The notes: generated from the sequence alone by a model not told the origin. Shown: positions 10,226 to 21,446, numbered from the stretch's first letter. The stretch is 64,000 nucleotides of DNA from Phytophthora sp. 'mugwort' (GCA_033558025.1 JAUCEF010000009.1:558001-622000), one strand, 5' to 3'. Translations and numbers: made by a program.

Positions 10226-11689
10226 TTACCGATAGTTGCTGCCGCTGCTGGTGTTACCGTAGCTGTGTCGCGTTGACGAGCGTCCTGCGCTCCGGGAACG
10301 ATCCTGAGGCAGCGAGGTCGAGGGGTAAAAGCCCCTTCGGCCTCCCGGGTTGGGGCCGTTGTTGTAAAAACTAGAGGAGCGGTGTGCGCTCTGGAAGTGC
10401 GGTTTCATGTCCATCATGCTCTGGCTATGACGCCATGATGGTCGGTTAGGCGGGTATTTTGCGAAGGACTGCTGGTTAGCCGCCGCTGCAGCGGCACTGA
10501 TAGGGGGGTCGGCGACAGGGCTGCCTCCTTTCCGTGGATCACCCACATCCCAGTTCGACCTCCGCTTCCTCCTCCGCTCCGCTCGCCGCTTGGCCTCTTC
10601 GGACATAGGCGGCTCGGTGCGCTCCAAGCTTCGTTTCCTACCATGGTCGAGATGGCGATCTTTGCCCACGCTGCTGCTGTTACTGCTCTTCCTCTCCAGT
10701 CTGGGGTCCGAATCCGTTCCAGAAATATCCTTCTTTTCAGTAACGACGGGCGTTTTCTCTTCAGCTGCCTCAGGGGAGAACTTGGCCGCTGCGGCAGATG
10801 CGGCTACTGTGTTGTTGTTCGGTGTGTCGTTGTCCTTCACCTTCGCCGACGGGCTAATGGATGCTGTGGTGGTGGGGCTGTTCCGCTCCAACGGAGGGGA
10901 CAAGTGCGAGGTCTCGTTATTCAGCGGGGTCTTCACACGTAACTCCGATGATGACGAGGCTGCCGCGCTAGCTGCTTTCGGAGTGATCGTCATCTTGGGA
11001 GTGGTCGTCGCCTTAGGTGTCGCTATCATTCCCTTTGGAGCCTCTGTAATTTTGTTCTGTGTGATATGTTCCTGTGGTTTGCTCTCCGTCGCCCTGACAG
11101 GGGGCGAAGCGGGAGGCTCCTTTTCCGCCTTCTGCTTATGGGCCGGCGCCACCGTCGGCAAAGCCACTGGCTTCTCTGAGATTTTTGGCTTCTCCTCCTT
11201 CTTCTCGGCAACATCCATGGGAACAAGGGGGGCGACCGGAGCCACCTTAAGCTCTGATCCAGACGAACTTGCGGCCACCAGGACTGCAGGTGTCTCCAGC
11301 CTGCTTGCCGTCTCTGCCAACTCGCTCTCCATCGGTTCCTTCTCGGCTGCGCCCTTCGGTCTCTCCGACGAGCTGCTGGCATCCTTCTCCGCAACAGCAG
11401 TGTCCATCTGCGCACTCCAGAGCTGGATCCAGCGCTTCTTGGGCGTCAGCTTGCGCTCGAACGGCGCCTTGGCTCCCCCAGCGACAGCCGTCACTTTGAG
11501 CTTCCTGCCAGTCTTGGCCTTGAGGCCAGAGTACTTGGACTTCTTGCCCTTCTTGCCGCGGCCGCCCTGTCTGGACGATTCGTGCGGCTCCTGTGTCTTG
11601 GCTGAGTCATCCCCCGACGCGCGCGCCTCCTGCTCCATGCGCTCGATGCTGGCAATAATCTGCGCCATCTTGCGCTCCTCGCGACTCAT
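10226..11689 (-). CDS. Low-complexity basic, RS-like nuclear protein, function unknown
   Basis: The frame is open from 11908, but the likely start is the ATG at 11689 (MSREERKMAQIIASIERME), because upstream residues look like translated leader. The product is about 487 residues and mostly disordered: Lys/Arg-rich near the N-terminus, a long Pro/Ser/Thr/Ala/Glu middle, then an RRAERRRKRRSNWDVGDP block and an Arg/Ser/Gly/Tyr-rich tail. The opening SREERKM helix recalls the conserved segment of the SETD5/KMT2E SET-protein group, but no SET domain is present. The RS/RGG-like tail suggests RNA or chromatin association. Both ideas are inferences. A long hydrophobic antisense ORF over this gene is an artefact of its composition. 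Confidence 0.6.
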   Translation of the reverse strand: MSREERKMAQIIASIERMEQEARASGDDSAKTQEPHESSRQGGRGKKGKKSKYSGLKAKTGRKLKVTAVAGGAKAPFERKLTPKKRWIQLWSAQMDTAVAEKDASSSSERPKGAAEKEPMESELAETASRLETPAVLVAASSSGSELKVAPVAPLVPMDVAEKKEEKPKISEKPVALPTVAPAHKQKAEKEPPASPPVRATESKPQEHITQNKITEAPKGMIATPKATTTPKMTITPKAASAAASSSSELRVKTPLNNETSHLSPPLERNSPTTTASISPSAKVKDNDTPNNNTVAASAAAAKFSPEAAEEKTPVVTEKKDISGTDSDPRLERKSSNSSSVGKDRHLDHGRKRSLERTEPPMSEEAKRRAERRRKRRSNWDVGDPRKGGSPVADPPISAAAAAANQQSFAKYPPNRPSWRHSQSMMDMKPHFQSAHRSSSFYNNGPNPGGRRGFYPSTSLPQDRSRSAGRSSTRHSYGNTSSGSNYR

Positions 11690-12094
11690 CCTGCCCTCTA
11701 TCCCGTTCCCTGCGAGCCCTGTGTGGTATCTGTCTCTCTGTCTACCGATCAATCCGCTGTGGAGATCGGTCCGCTTCCTGCCTGCTCTTGCGTCTCTGTC
11801 TGCGCGCGCCTTCTTCCGACTGGAGGGCGCCTGCAAAGAAGAGCAGGACCAAAGCCCAAGAGCGGCACACTCTCCCTGCCTGTGTAAAAACCTCGGGTGG
11901 AGCGACATAAAACCTCATCTAATACAAATCTCAAGTATAAAAGTACGATTTGAAGCTAGCCCTACCCTCGAAGTGGATCCTATTCGTGTGCACTACGTCA
12001 ATTTAGGATGCACAACACCACGACTGCAACCTGCCGACCAACACTCCCGCAACTTCAACAGCGGGAAAATGGGCGCCGTTCACAGCTGCATCCA

Positions 12095-12455
12095 TGCCTA
12101 CGAGTTGCTCCGCTCCTTGTCCACTCTCTCGTCTATTACTCGCCCAAGCTTCGCGCGTTAACTCGACCGGTGACCTGGTGACTTCACTGCACAGCCTCCA
12201 CCTCTCGAACTTCGAGGTCGACAACTCTCGCGTAGCGCGCTGGAGCTCAATTACCTGCGCCATCGGTCTCTTCACCAGTGCTTTCGCTTACGATGTCAGA
12301 ATTTGACACCTCGATGATGTCACTGGCGATTTAAAGTGCTGCGCCAGCAAGCATTTCAGTAGTTCTCAAGGTATCTGCTATAGTGACGCGTGGGATGTAG
12401 AGACTGTGCGCCTGGTGCTTGCAGTGCTAACATGGGCAGTTGTGCGGATAACTTC
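12095..12455 (+). pseudogene. Decayed fragment of the SET/MYND gene at 42545-44134
   Basis: Bases here match the reverse complement of the intact SET/MYND gene in blocks. Examples are TATTACTCGCCCAAGCTTCG against TACTACTCGCCCAAGTTTTG, TCGAACTTCGAGGTCGACAA against TCAAAATTCGAGGTTGACAA, and GATGTAGAGACTGTGCGCCT against GACGTGGAGACTGTGCGCTT. Order is kept, but about 360 bp here correspond to about 620 bp there, so pieces have been lost. No frame stays open across it. It lies in inverted orientation to the source, at the edge of the repeat zone. Confidence 0.8.
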
Positions 12456-12595
12456 ACCGTTTTGAGGTGAAAGCAGGGAAAATGAGGGCACGCACAGTGA
12501 ACTTTATTTTTTGGACCACAAAAAACGTAACAAGATGTATCAAAACATTAGATAATTTTAGCTAGTAAGAAGCCACGATGGAGCTTTTGGATATT

Positions 12596-12781
12596 ATGGA
12601 ACAACATTCGCGCTACGCACGCAGCTGCCTTATCAGCGAATATCATGGAACAACATTCGCGCTACATACACAGCTGCCTCACTGGTGGATGTATGGAACA
12701 ACATTCGCGCTACAGGCGGATGTCAACGAACAACATTAGCGCTACAACACATGCCAAACATGAAGCAACATTCGTGGGGAA
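12596..12781 (+). repeat. Short interspersed direct repeat, ATGGAACAACATTCGCGCTAC
   Basis: A 21-bp unit (ATGGAACAACATTCGCGCTA plus C) occurs exactly at 12596-12616, 12645-12665 and 12693-12713, spaced 48-49 bp. It is degenerate at about 12725-12745 (CAACATTAGCGCTAC) and again near 12761-12775 (GAAGCAACATTCG). The spacers differ in sequence apart from a shared CAGCTGCCT. This looks like a decayed minisatellite or part of a transposon. Confidence 0.8.
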
Positions 12782-13825
12782 CAGTGATAGTTTGTTCTGG
12801 AGCAGCGTGGAAGATCAGCATGGACGATCTGGTGGCCAGGAAAACGAGAACGTTCCCCTTGCAGTGCATATCGCCTGGATGTTTTTAAGCAGTAGCATGT
12901 TAACTAATGACGGGGTTTTGTCTGGGCGCAGGACCTTCGCGATGCATTGATGGACCATTTGCTGGGCAGCATCCACAGATGTTAAGCAGTCGGTGTTGTT
13001 CGTGTATCAAGCGGACGTTCGTTAAAGGAGGAGGCAACTTGTAATGATTAGCTGTCGCAACGGTCCGTCTGAAGGCTACAATATTCGGCGATGCGACGCC
13101 ACGATGCTCGAGACTCTTGTGTCGATGCGCGACATTGAAAAGGATATGCACTTTGGCCACAAAGTTAGTAATAAGATATTTAAGACGAGTTCTGCGCTGT
13201 CTAGCCGAATAGTCTCACTCGCCGCCAGTCGCTCTCGCAGAAGAACTTTGTTTGAACCAGCTGTACGGTCGCACATTGGACTCCAATTTGGAGGCGCTCC
13301 AACACGAGTTTTTAGTGTGAATAAACTTCATTATGAACCTTAAAAAAACTGAGACACCCCTCGGTCCACAACTCGGGTCCATAATTAAAATCTTTGTTTC
13401 TAAATCATCGAACAAAGAAAAGGCGCAAACATCTGAGATAAATTGCTGGTATTAATAACTTACTTATCGGTGCTCCAATACCGAAGTTGATGTTCCTCAG
13501 GAAACAAGTTTTTGGAACCGTTGGAATTCTATACATGATTTGGCACTTGTTAGCAGGAACTACTTGAGACCTTTCGAAGCCCTTGTTGTTTTTTGTGGGT
13601 GGGATACAGCAACGGACAAAATGCAACAGCCAGGTAGGGTTAACAAGCAACTTTATGTGATTGGCTAAGCTCTATCATTTTAGATTTGAGATCAACTTAA
13701 GAATTAGATCGCACCAGGTGCAAATATAAGAAGGCTGTTTTTGCTAGAACTTAGTGAAAGGGGCTTTGATGAGCGCCCTGGTGATGGTCGTTGCCCCAAT
13801 CGATTCCCACGCATCGATCGATCGT
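12782..13825. other. Repeat-zone DNA without a recognisable gene
   Basis: Short open stretches exist (for example 13044-13343 on plus, 99 codons), but none shows a motif I recognise. A segment near 12770-12840 (SWGTVIVCSGAAW) faintly recalls the VMVWG region of Tc1-type transposases, without other support. From about 13350 to 13700 I see nothing. Confidence 0.3.
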
Positions 13826-15158
13826 TTAATAGTCTCCAGGCGTTTTCTTTTTTGCAGTTTTCCTTGGCCTCTTGGCTCCTTCTTGCACACGTGTAGGTCG
13901 CTCCAGCATCCAAAGCTCCTTAAGCGTGGCCTTCAGAGGTCCCATCACGCCAACATCTAACGGTTGGCACGCTGAGGCGTTTCTTGGCAGTGGCTGCAGG
14001 ATAGTTAGTATTTCGTCGTCAGACCCCTCTCTTATGTGGCAGTCGAGGGTTGTCGACAAACCCAAGGCTCAAAAATGTGCCCACACAGCAACGAACGCAA
14101 GTAGAACAACCACACACGACGGTCCATCCATGCCTTCTTTTGCACTGTGTATTCATGAACACGACGGACCAGCACCATAAGAATACTCGTAAAGCTAAGC
14201 ATAATTGAAAACATGCGTATTCTCTCACCTTTTGGGTACGTCGGCAACTTGGTGTGTTCGATAGTGCCACCAGGTCCACCACGAACAATAAAGAGAAGTG
14301 GCAACTTCGTACCGTCAGCACAAATGGTACAAACAGCAGTCAGTCTAGCGGAGTGCTTTTGCTCCGCTGTAATCGATGCTGGCTTGCCTTCTCCGAGATC
14401 ATTCTTGAAGGTGGCACGTCATAGTAAGTTCCTTTCTCGTCGGTGTTGTACACTGCGCAACCCTCGAAACATCCGCAGTTCTTCTTAAAACGCGCCGCAA
14501 ACTCGTCTCGAGTTTCTGTAAGGTCCGAGAGCTTCTCCGGTACACCGCAAGAGCGATTTTGACGGCGGTAATATTACAGTAAAGTGTCAGATACCACTAT
14601 GGAGTGGTTAAAACAATTCAAGAGCAGTTACCTTGAGTTCACTGGGCGTTCGCTGCACGAATCCATGGCGATAAGCGAAGCGCCTGAGCTGCCGAAGCAG
14701 AGATTCATACGCTGTAGCAGGGTCCTTCTTGCCTTCGAGGTACCCCTCGGCAAGTCTGGATACTGGTCGCGCACGAAACTGGCCACGGTCTTGGCTGTGA
14801 GCACTTCGCTGTCGCGGCGAGTATCCGTCATGGACGTCGTTAGATTCATGCCGAAGGGTAACATCTCACGCCGCCCTGGCGCACGTGAGAGCGTCTTGTC
14901 GCTTCCAATGTAACCCAAAATGCCCTCAGTGGACCTCCGCAAGTCGCGGATGGTCCAGCGGGGGACGCTTTGCGTCCTGGCTGCCTCCCGCTCGCTCTTG
15001 CCTTCGACTGCGAGCAGAGTCTCCTTTTTTTCTTCATACTGTAGTGTTTGCGATGCCTTCTGGTAACCTCCGAGCCGATTAGCCCATCGATCACAACTAG
15101 CAGCTCCGTGGTGCATGCCTCGTCGGGAGGCCCTAGCTTGCTTCCTCCATTTTGCCAC
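13826..15158 (-). mobile_element. Pogo/jerky-type (Tc1-mariner superfamily) DNA transposon remnant
   Basis: Pieces of one transposase lie in order on the minus strand. The N-terminal part (15158-14628) has ESKSEREAA-like helix-turn-helix character and a CENP-B-like segment. A DDE_1 core comes from 14560-14220: YNTDEKGTYYDVPPSRM with the first Asp, then DGTKLPLLFIVRGGPGGT. The C-terminal hallmark PRNASACQPLDVGVMGPLK lies near 13985-13925. The frame breaks several times, so no full transposase is made. I could not find matching terminal inverted repeats. Such enzymes cut and paste DNA at TA targets. Confidence 0.8.
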
Positions 15159-15388
15159 CTACCAACCAAAAAACAAATTAAGCTTTGACTTCTACATGAC
15201 GATTGGCCCAAATTACGTTTTTTAGAAACCTGATTGGCGGAATAGCTGCGCACGCGGCATCTATAGTACATGCTGTTTGACTAGTAGTTAATTTGGCGAC
15301 AGTTGCATTCTGTCCGTTGCTGTACATGCTTACTAACACTCATATCATTCCAAGAAACGCTGTCCCGATAAGCAGAGTAAAAGGTGTT

Positions 15389-15700
15389 TCATTCCCACAC
15401 CATATGTGAGCTGCTGGAACCGCATGAATGAATGCACCCACATTCTGATAAGATTAATTTGATTGTGTTTTCACAGGCAAGAACAAAATTTCGATGCGAA
15501 GGCGTCTGGTTGCAGATATACTCGCCTTGCGCGTAGCAGTATACTTGGTCGAAGTTTGCTTTCACGAATTCCTCGTCGCTGCTGGCTGGGTACGTCGAGT
15601 CTTCCCAGTCGTCGGCGCGATGCCGTAGCAGGAAGGCTGTCATGGCTACTATCACGAAGAAGACGAAGAATAGAAGCACTACATACGTTTAGACGCAGTA
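15389..15700 (-). pseudogene. Fragment of an unidentified membrane protein
   Basis: An open stretch encodes a strong hydrophobic helix (LLFFVFFVIVAMTAFLLRHR), then an acidic, Cys-containing segment with six Cys (spacing 8, 13, 11, 2, 4). There is no ATG before the helix; the frame opens just after a TAA, and the first Met is inside the helix. I read it as one exon or fragment of a membrane protein, not a secreted effector. The function is not recognisable. Confidence 0.35.
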
Positions 15701-17394
15701 TCCGAAGCGCTACAAACAGTGATTACGAGCATCGGGACGCCCGTCGCCAACGCGGAGGAGAAATCCCGACCCATTACACCTATCAGCATGTCCAGTAGCT
15801 CTGAAAACTACTGGGAAACGAGTGACCGTATTGCTCAGAGCTCAGCGTGGAATCGACCGCCACGAAGAAGGCGAGGAAGGACAACTAAGCGATATTTGAC
15901 ATAGATATGAGTCATGACGGGGAAAATGGCATCAGCGAGCTGAACACGCCAAGCAACAACAACAAAAACCTCATTACAGCTGGATAAACATTCTCGTATG
16001 CTGCTGTCAAGTCGGAATACCTTCGACCGTAAAGATTCGCAAGCGGTCCGGCCGGATGAAGAGCATTTTCTGCAACCCAAGTGAACGTGGGCGCGCCAGA
16101 AGCACGGCAAGATCAGGAAGGCATGGCTGGCGTCGCCCGTATGCTGACAGCTGCCCAGCATTTAACATGGTGGATATAGACCCAACTGTTCCGGCGAGAT
16201 TCGATGCCCTTCTGACGCGACATTAAGCACGGGAAAGAAGTCGACTGGTTGTCGGGCAGGGGCGAGAAAGAAACCCCTTTCTGTCAAGCTATGACAGGCG
16301 TTGTTTCAAGAATGGGGACGGCCACATTCGATCTCAAGCAAAGCAGCTGAAGCGGCTGCATGAAAAAGCACCTGCTGGCGAACTATTTCGAGCAGAATCT
16401 TTGTCCCGCTTTCTATTGGGTAAACGTCGTGCAGCCTCGAATGATGCGGACACTCGGATTGGGAAAAAGGTGGACGACGACTAGTTAAGCATTTCCGTCG
16501 TAAAAGGCGACAGTAGATAAAGAATACCGCTTTCCTTTCGAGTGTGTTAGGGAAATAAAATCGGAAAGAGCAAAATATCGAGACGGTTTCAGAATGCAGA
16601 GTTCAGAAGAAGAAAACTTAAGCTGGAGGTTTAGAGAGCAAAGAGGCGGAAGAATAGACAAGACCGCCGCGAGAAGCGGGAAGAGCGCCGAAAACATCGT
16701 TAAACACAAACAAACTTGTTTGCAGCTTGCGGAAATTTTAGCTTTCCTAGATCCGACATCTCCGTAAGGTCTCCAATGTAGTGGCAGGTTACTGAGGTCA
16801 GGCCTTGTCCGCTTCACTGGGATGCACACGACGTGAGGGCCAGCTGGTATAGGCACGTAAGTACGGCCGAGGACGACGGATCTCCTCCCACCTCGCCGTA
16901 TACATTTAAATTGGAACAAGCTCAGTTTATAAACTACCTTAGATCGAGCAAGATGTATAAGAAGGGTTAACGTGAATCTCCACTTCCCCTTATGTGTTCC
17001 GAGATAGCGACCCCCCCCATGAATATATATTTAGTTGCGAAGGTTATATTGTGAGTTCTACTCAAAACTGGTCGGGACGATCGGTTAAATCTCCCGAGCC
17101 CAATCGCCGCATCTATCGCCAGACCCATCTAAAATCCTAAGAATATTATTTTGAAAGGTTTCCGTGGGCGGTGCAGCAGCCATGACGCCGGAGCGCCGCG
17201 CCGAACGCAGCAAAAAGCGCGTCTCGCCATACCCTGATCAAAATCGTTCCAGGAGAATATTCACAAGCTGTGCCAACACTGTGGAAGTCGAATAAAAGGA
17301 TGAGCAGCGGTGCAGATGGTGTATGGTCAATGGAAGCTGCAACTGAAGCCGAATGGGATAAAGTTACGCAGTTCAAATTCAAGCGTCACGTCGT
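15701..17394. other. Repeat-zone DNA without a recognisable gene
   Basis: Open stretches at 15835-16161 and 16485-16919 (both minus) show no domain I recognise, and neighbouring frames carry many stops. An A-rich region near 16550-16700 and a C8 tract at 17011-17018 are the only visible features. It is probably decayed transposon DNA. Confidence 0.3.
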
Positions 17395-17939
17395 CTACAG
17401 CTCCAAGTCAGAGCATTTGTGCATCAATACGGCCTGAGAATTTCTAAGGCTTAAGATCTCGAAGTGTCTTGAATGCTTGCATTCGCCCAGTTGAAACTGA
17501 CCATGCTGTGGCCGCATCTGAGAGCTGTGTTCATGAGGTTGTCGCCGAACTGCAAGAACGCTGGAGCTGCCGGTACCAGCCATCTGAGGTGCCATGGAGA
17601 CTATGGGTCAACCACAGCTTGCGTAACCTCCGTCGTTCTACTTGGAGGGCAGCAATGACAGAGCCTCCGCCACCGCATCTTGGCCCAATATTTGGAGCCA
17701 CCGAATCGGAAGCTGAGGAGCGGCTGACAAACCTGACACGCTCAGCTGAAATGGTGCTCGAATGTGTGAATGGTTCACTCGCGGATTATGAAAGCTTACA
17801 CAAAAAATGGGAGATATTTGGCGCACGCATAGATAGCCACAAAGGCAATCTGAACTCAGGTAAACGTACACGGAGGGGGTTATTCGTGATCTCATGCCTC
17901 CAGCAGCTGACGAGGGCATTGATCCGCTGTCTCGAATGA
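17395..17939 (+). pseudogene. Unidentified protein fragment, probably decayed
   Basis: The longest open part (17469-17939) encodes a mixed-helical segment containing YQPSEVPWRLWVNH and PPPHLGPIFGATESEAEERL, with composition like a real protein. Upstream sense (FKRHVVYSSKSEHLCINT) continues from about 17375 in the same direction but is cut by a stop near 17436. There is no clear start or splice site. I do not recognise the family; it may belong to a transposable element. Confidence 0.35.
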
Positions 17940-18013
17940 AGAACCTGAGCGACACTGAAAATCATGAAGGATAACTGTCCTTCCAGGTACGATTGCATCT
18001 CTCTTGTTAAATC

Positions 18014-19030
18014 CTAGCCTTTCACCGTCTTCGTTTGGAGTATCCCATATATGTGGAACGTGTCGTTTTCGGCTGACAAGGGGTCCGGTCTAATCGAAGT
18101 GTCCTTACTCTTCCAGCCACAGTGGGCAAATACTCGTGTCATGTTAAACTTCTCAAAGCGACGAAATGTTTGCACAACAAACGGAAGTAAATCTCGACCG
18201 CTTGCTTCATCGTAATGGCGTTGAAATGCCTTCTTCACGTACCCAAATATGAATTCTATGGGATTAACGAATGGAAAGAAAGCAGGGAGGAGTACGGGCA
18301 CAATGTCACCGCTTCGTGAAGTGTACAGTTTCAGGATGTCTGTGGGTGGACGCACCGTCAAGAATCCACATTGAGTGACTATCAGAATACTGGCGAATGC
18401 CGCTTTTTTTTTAATAAACGAAATCTTTGCAGCACCTCACAATTTCAAACCGGTCAAATGTTCCTTGCGTGTTTTAGTAGCTTATCAACCCTAGCACACC
18501 AATGAAAGCCAACACGGGTACCATTGGCTTGCGTTGGAAATCGCCACGAATTGCAAGATTTTGCCCTTAGAGAGAATATCCACGCTTCCTTATCATTCCC
18601 CGGTTGCCGAAAGTCACCTCATCTAGGAAGACAAGGTTGCGGTAATTCCAGTCAAGTTTGCTTTTAATTCGTCTACAAGAGAAATATATCACGCTCGTTG
18701 ATGTACAATGCGCGACGCTAAGTACGCTCCACGTCAGCATACAATCATGTATAATTCGCCAAACAGATGACCTTGAGATCTTGATGTGGTGTGTTTGTTG
18801 GAAAGCGGTCTGGGCTTCGTCTACATATTCTAGCCGTCACTCGGCATAGTACAAACATAGTCATTGCTTGTGAGCAGAGGTAAACTTTCTGTCTGCAGCA
18901 TTAATTGCGCGTTCAAACCTTTCGGTGGTCCCGTAGACTCGGATCCAGTTACTGATCGTACTGCCCTTCTTCTGGTATATGTGTGAAAGCTTCTTTCGCA
19001 TGTAGCCGGGGTTGTAAAAACGTAGAGGCG
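18014..19030 (-). mobile_element. IS630/Tc1-type DDE transposase remnant
   Basis: On the minus strand, pieces run in order. An N-terminal helix-turn-helix segment (KKLSHIYQKKGSTISNWIRVY) lies near 18990-18930. Then come NLVFLDEVTFGNRGMIRKRG (first Asp) near 18640-18580, WILDGASTHRHPETVHF (second Asp) near 18370-18320, and FVNPIEFIFGYVKKAFQ (final Glu region) near 18270-18220. This is the layout of the DDE_3 transposases abundant in Phytophthora. Frameshifts and stops separate the pieces, so it is inactive. No terminal repeats were identified. Confidence 0.8.
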
Positions 19031-19560
19031 ATGGATATTAGGGTGAGTATGTTGTTTTGGAACGACTGCTTCCGTGATCCTGCGCTACAGATCTACGTAC
19101 AAAATTAAACCAGCACGAATCAATACCATAGAGTGCAGTTGACTTGGAAGAAGTTCTTTCTCACACACCCGCCGTACAACGTCACTCAGTCGTACCCTAG
19201 ATCTACAGCTGCGTTAGAACTTGCTCCCACACGTGTGTGCACTAACTGAGGCCTACTCTGTTAAGACAACTTGCGTAGCAGGTAGACCATAAACAGCTTG
19301 AGTGCCGGTTCAGCTGCGGCACAGACATAAGCAAACAATGCCGCAAAGCTTGCACCCTTGCTGTACCTGGTTCACATTGCATGAGCACACATCTAGATGA
19401 TCTGTACAATCCACTCATCTAGCATATATACGTGCCAAGTTGGCGCCACATGGGCGCCTATGGTGGCGCTATGGCGGTCGCTTCCGCGAGAGGGGCGAGT
19501 AGAAGTTGCAGTTGGAGTTCTGACCAATCAGCTCACTCCGTCGATTGCTGGACGGTTCGC
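19031..19560. other. Intergenic repeat-zone DNA, nothing recognised
   Basis: No open frame above about 60 codons with protein-like composition, no RNA gene and no clear repeat was seen here. Confidence 0.4.
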
Positions 19561-20560
19561 CAATTCGCCTAGGACGGTCAAATTGGCTTAAAACCACAAT
19601 TAATGAACACGAAGACAGACTCACGACTCAGAGTCACCACGCGCAGCAAGAGAAGACGGTTCACCAACGAGATGCCCAAGCTGAAGGCGGTTCAAGCCCC
19701 CGTGGCCAGCCAGAGGCAACGGTTTCGGTGCCAGGAGAAACCCAATGGATCTTCGTCATCGAGAACGCAGGAAGGACAGCCTGCTTCCTCAATCTGACGC
19801 CGGACCGGGATCAGGAAGGACAACCTACTTTCTCAAATCTGACGCCGGACCGGGATCGAATCTTAGACATCCCGATTTGTCTCTGAAGCGGTTCAGATAT
19901 TTTCTGGAAGTGGATCAGGATATGAGAGACAACGACACGGAGCTAGTTCACCGGGTCTGCCCGAAGATCGAACGCAGATCAACCCAGTGACCAATTCCGA
20001 TCACCATGAAAATGGTGATTCAGTCGGAAGCGGTCTGAACTACGGTCATGAAAGAGGAGAGATGGGAGCAGAAGACGTGGGCCAAGTGTTAGTGGTATTC
20101 CCCGAAGTCACGATTGCTACAGCATATAGTTGATAGTTGACGATCGAAGACATTCAGGTGGTAGATTCGAAGTACAGCACCCCTGAAGAGATAGATCGAT
20201 GTCGACGGACACCCCTGCCGGCAAAGGTAATGCGTTGCCTCAGCCGCCAGGGGCGTCGTATACGATATCGACGTGGGAGGTGCAAAATCCGTGGTGCAGC
20301 GAGTACGGAAGATGGTGCCGCTTCAGAGAAAAGGTGCCTGATCTAATCAAGGGACTGTTAGCAGTCAAGGTCATACAATATTCTGCTTTTCTATGGGCGT
20401 CTCCGATCGTGATCATTATCAAGAAGAACGGTATGGACATGTGGCTATGCATCGACTACCGGTTGGTAAACGATCTTACCCGACTGATGGTCTATCCGAT
20501 GCCGCTGATTAGCGATCTGCTAGCCCAAAATTACCCAATGTTAGTGGGTGCCATCCCGCG
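19561..20560 (+). mobile_element. Ty3/gypsy LTR-retrotransposon fragment (gag/protease side and start of reverse transcriptase)
   Basis: The clear part is 20330-20510, encoding a reverse-transcriptase N-terminal segment: LIKGLLAVKVIQYSAFLWAS, KKNGMDMWLCIDYRLVND and MVYPMPLISDLL, the standard gypsy order. The match ends abruptly before the YxDD box, so the polymerase is truncated. Upstream (19600-20150) is charged, gag-like sequence with a small tandem repeat. No LTRs, integrase or RNase H were found. It is a dead fragment. Confidence 0.8.
19769..19857 (+). repeat. Two-copy 45-bp tandem repeat in the gypsy remnant
   Basis: Units at 19769-19812 and 19813-19857 both run from AGGAAGGACA to TCTGACGCCGGACCGGGATC with a few differences between them. 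Confidence 0.8.
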
Positions 20561-21435
20561 CAATTTCTCCCTCCCTTTCATTCAAGAATCGGACGGGAAG
20601 CGTGAGGAACTAGCGAACGAGGAAACACGGAGAGCACGGACACCGAGCGGCGAGAGGCGCATGACGCACACGAGAAAAGCGGAGCTTAGTGTGGGTATTT
20701 GTACGCGAGGTTGGTCTGCGTCCTGAGCTAACATGAGCGTTGCTGTACGTCTACAGACAAACAGCATTTCGAGCGGCAGGCGGTCGCGGCTACTGCGCTG
20801 CCAGGCGACCGATCTGCCGGGTCTTGGTCGCCGCCGAAATAGCTTCCAAACACTGGCACCGCGCGTGCTGCTGCACCTGTAACGCCTGCTGCTACTTCGG
20901 TGCAAGTGACGGCCGGGAAGTCGCCACGCTCTCGGCTGCCCCAAGACGGCCAGTGACACGATCGCAGCCTTGTCATTGCCGGTGCGACTGGCTCCAAGGG
21001 CGAGTCGCAGGCTTATGAGGTATGCGACCGCCGTGGTGCTGACGCCGCGGGACGTGCGGCGCATGATGGTGGAGCCTGCAGCGTTGCCCTACTCGGAACC
21101 GGTGGTGCTGCAGGAAGCGGCTCCAGCCGCGGTAGAAACTTCGGCAGAAGTGGCCATGGAGCCGGCCGTCCCTGGTATGATGGCTGAGGATAAGGAGCTG
21201 GAGACTACCATGGCGCCGACAGAGGCCACGATATTTGCCGCGCCGGCCGAGGCGGGAAACGAGAAGGACAAGGAAGTGCGCTCTGCAGATCATCCTTTGA
21301 GTCTGACGACAACGACAGCTCGGTGTAGGAGAATTCGGATCAGTCGCTTGTTGCGGCGGTGGAAGATGAGAAGGAGAAAGCGGGATCCGAAGGCGGAGGT
21401 GGCGCGGACGAAGACAACAACAGTGAAGTCGAGTC

Positions 21436-21446
21436 GGGGGGGGGGG
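21436..21446 (+). repeat. G11 homopolymer
   Basis: Eleven consecutive G inside the acidic N-terminal region of the piggyBac remnant; it breaks the frame there. Confidence 0.85.

Noticed and set aside
10590..12161. A 523-codon plus-strand ORF rich in Leu, Ser and Val
   Set aside because: It is antisense to the low-complexity basic gene; its hydrophobic, repetitive content is what Lys/Glu/Ser-rich codons give on the other strand.
12596..12745. CRISPR-like spacing of a 21-bp repeat
   Set aside because: The genome is eukaryotic, the copies decay quickly, the spacers share sequence and no cas gene exists.
13826..15260. Terminal inverted repeats of the pogo-like element
   Set aside because: GATTGGC-containing ends at about 13655 and 15200 look alike at first, but the match is short and not properly inverted.
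15389..15679. Small secreted Cys-rich effector candidate (hydrophobic start, six Cys)
   Set aside because: The apparent start is GTG, the only ATG is inside the hydrophobic helix, and a stop lies just upstream. It looks like a membrane-protein fragment.
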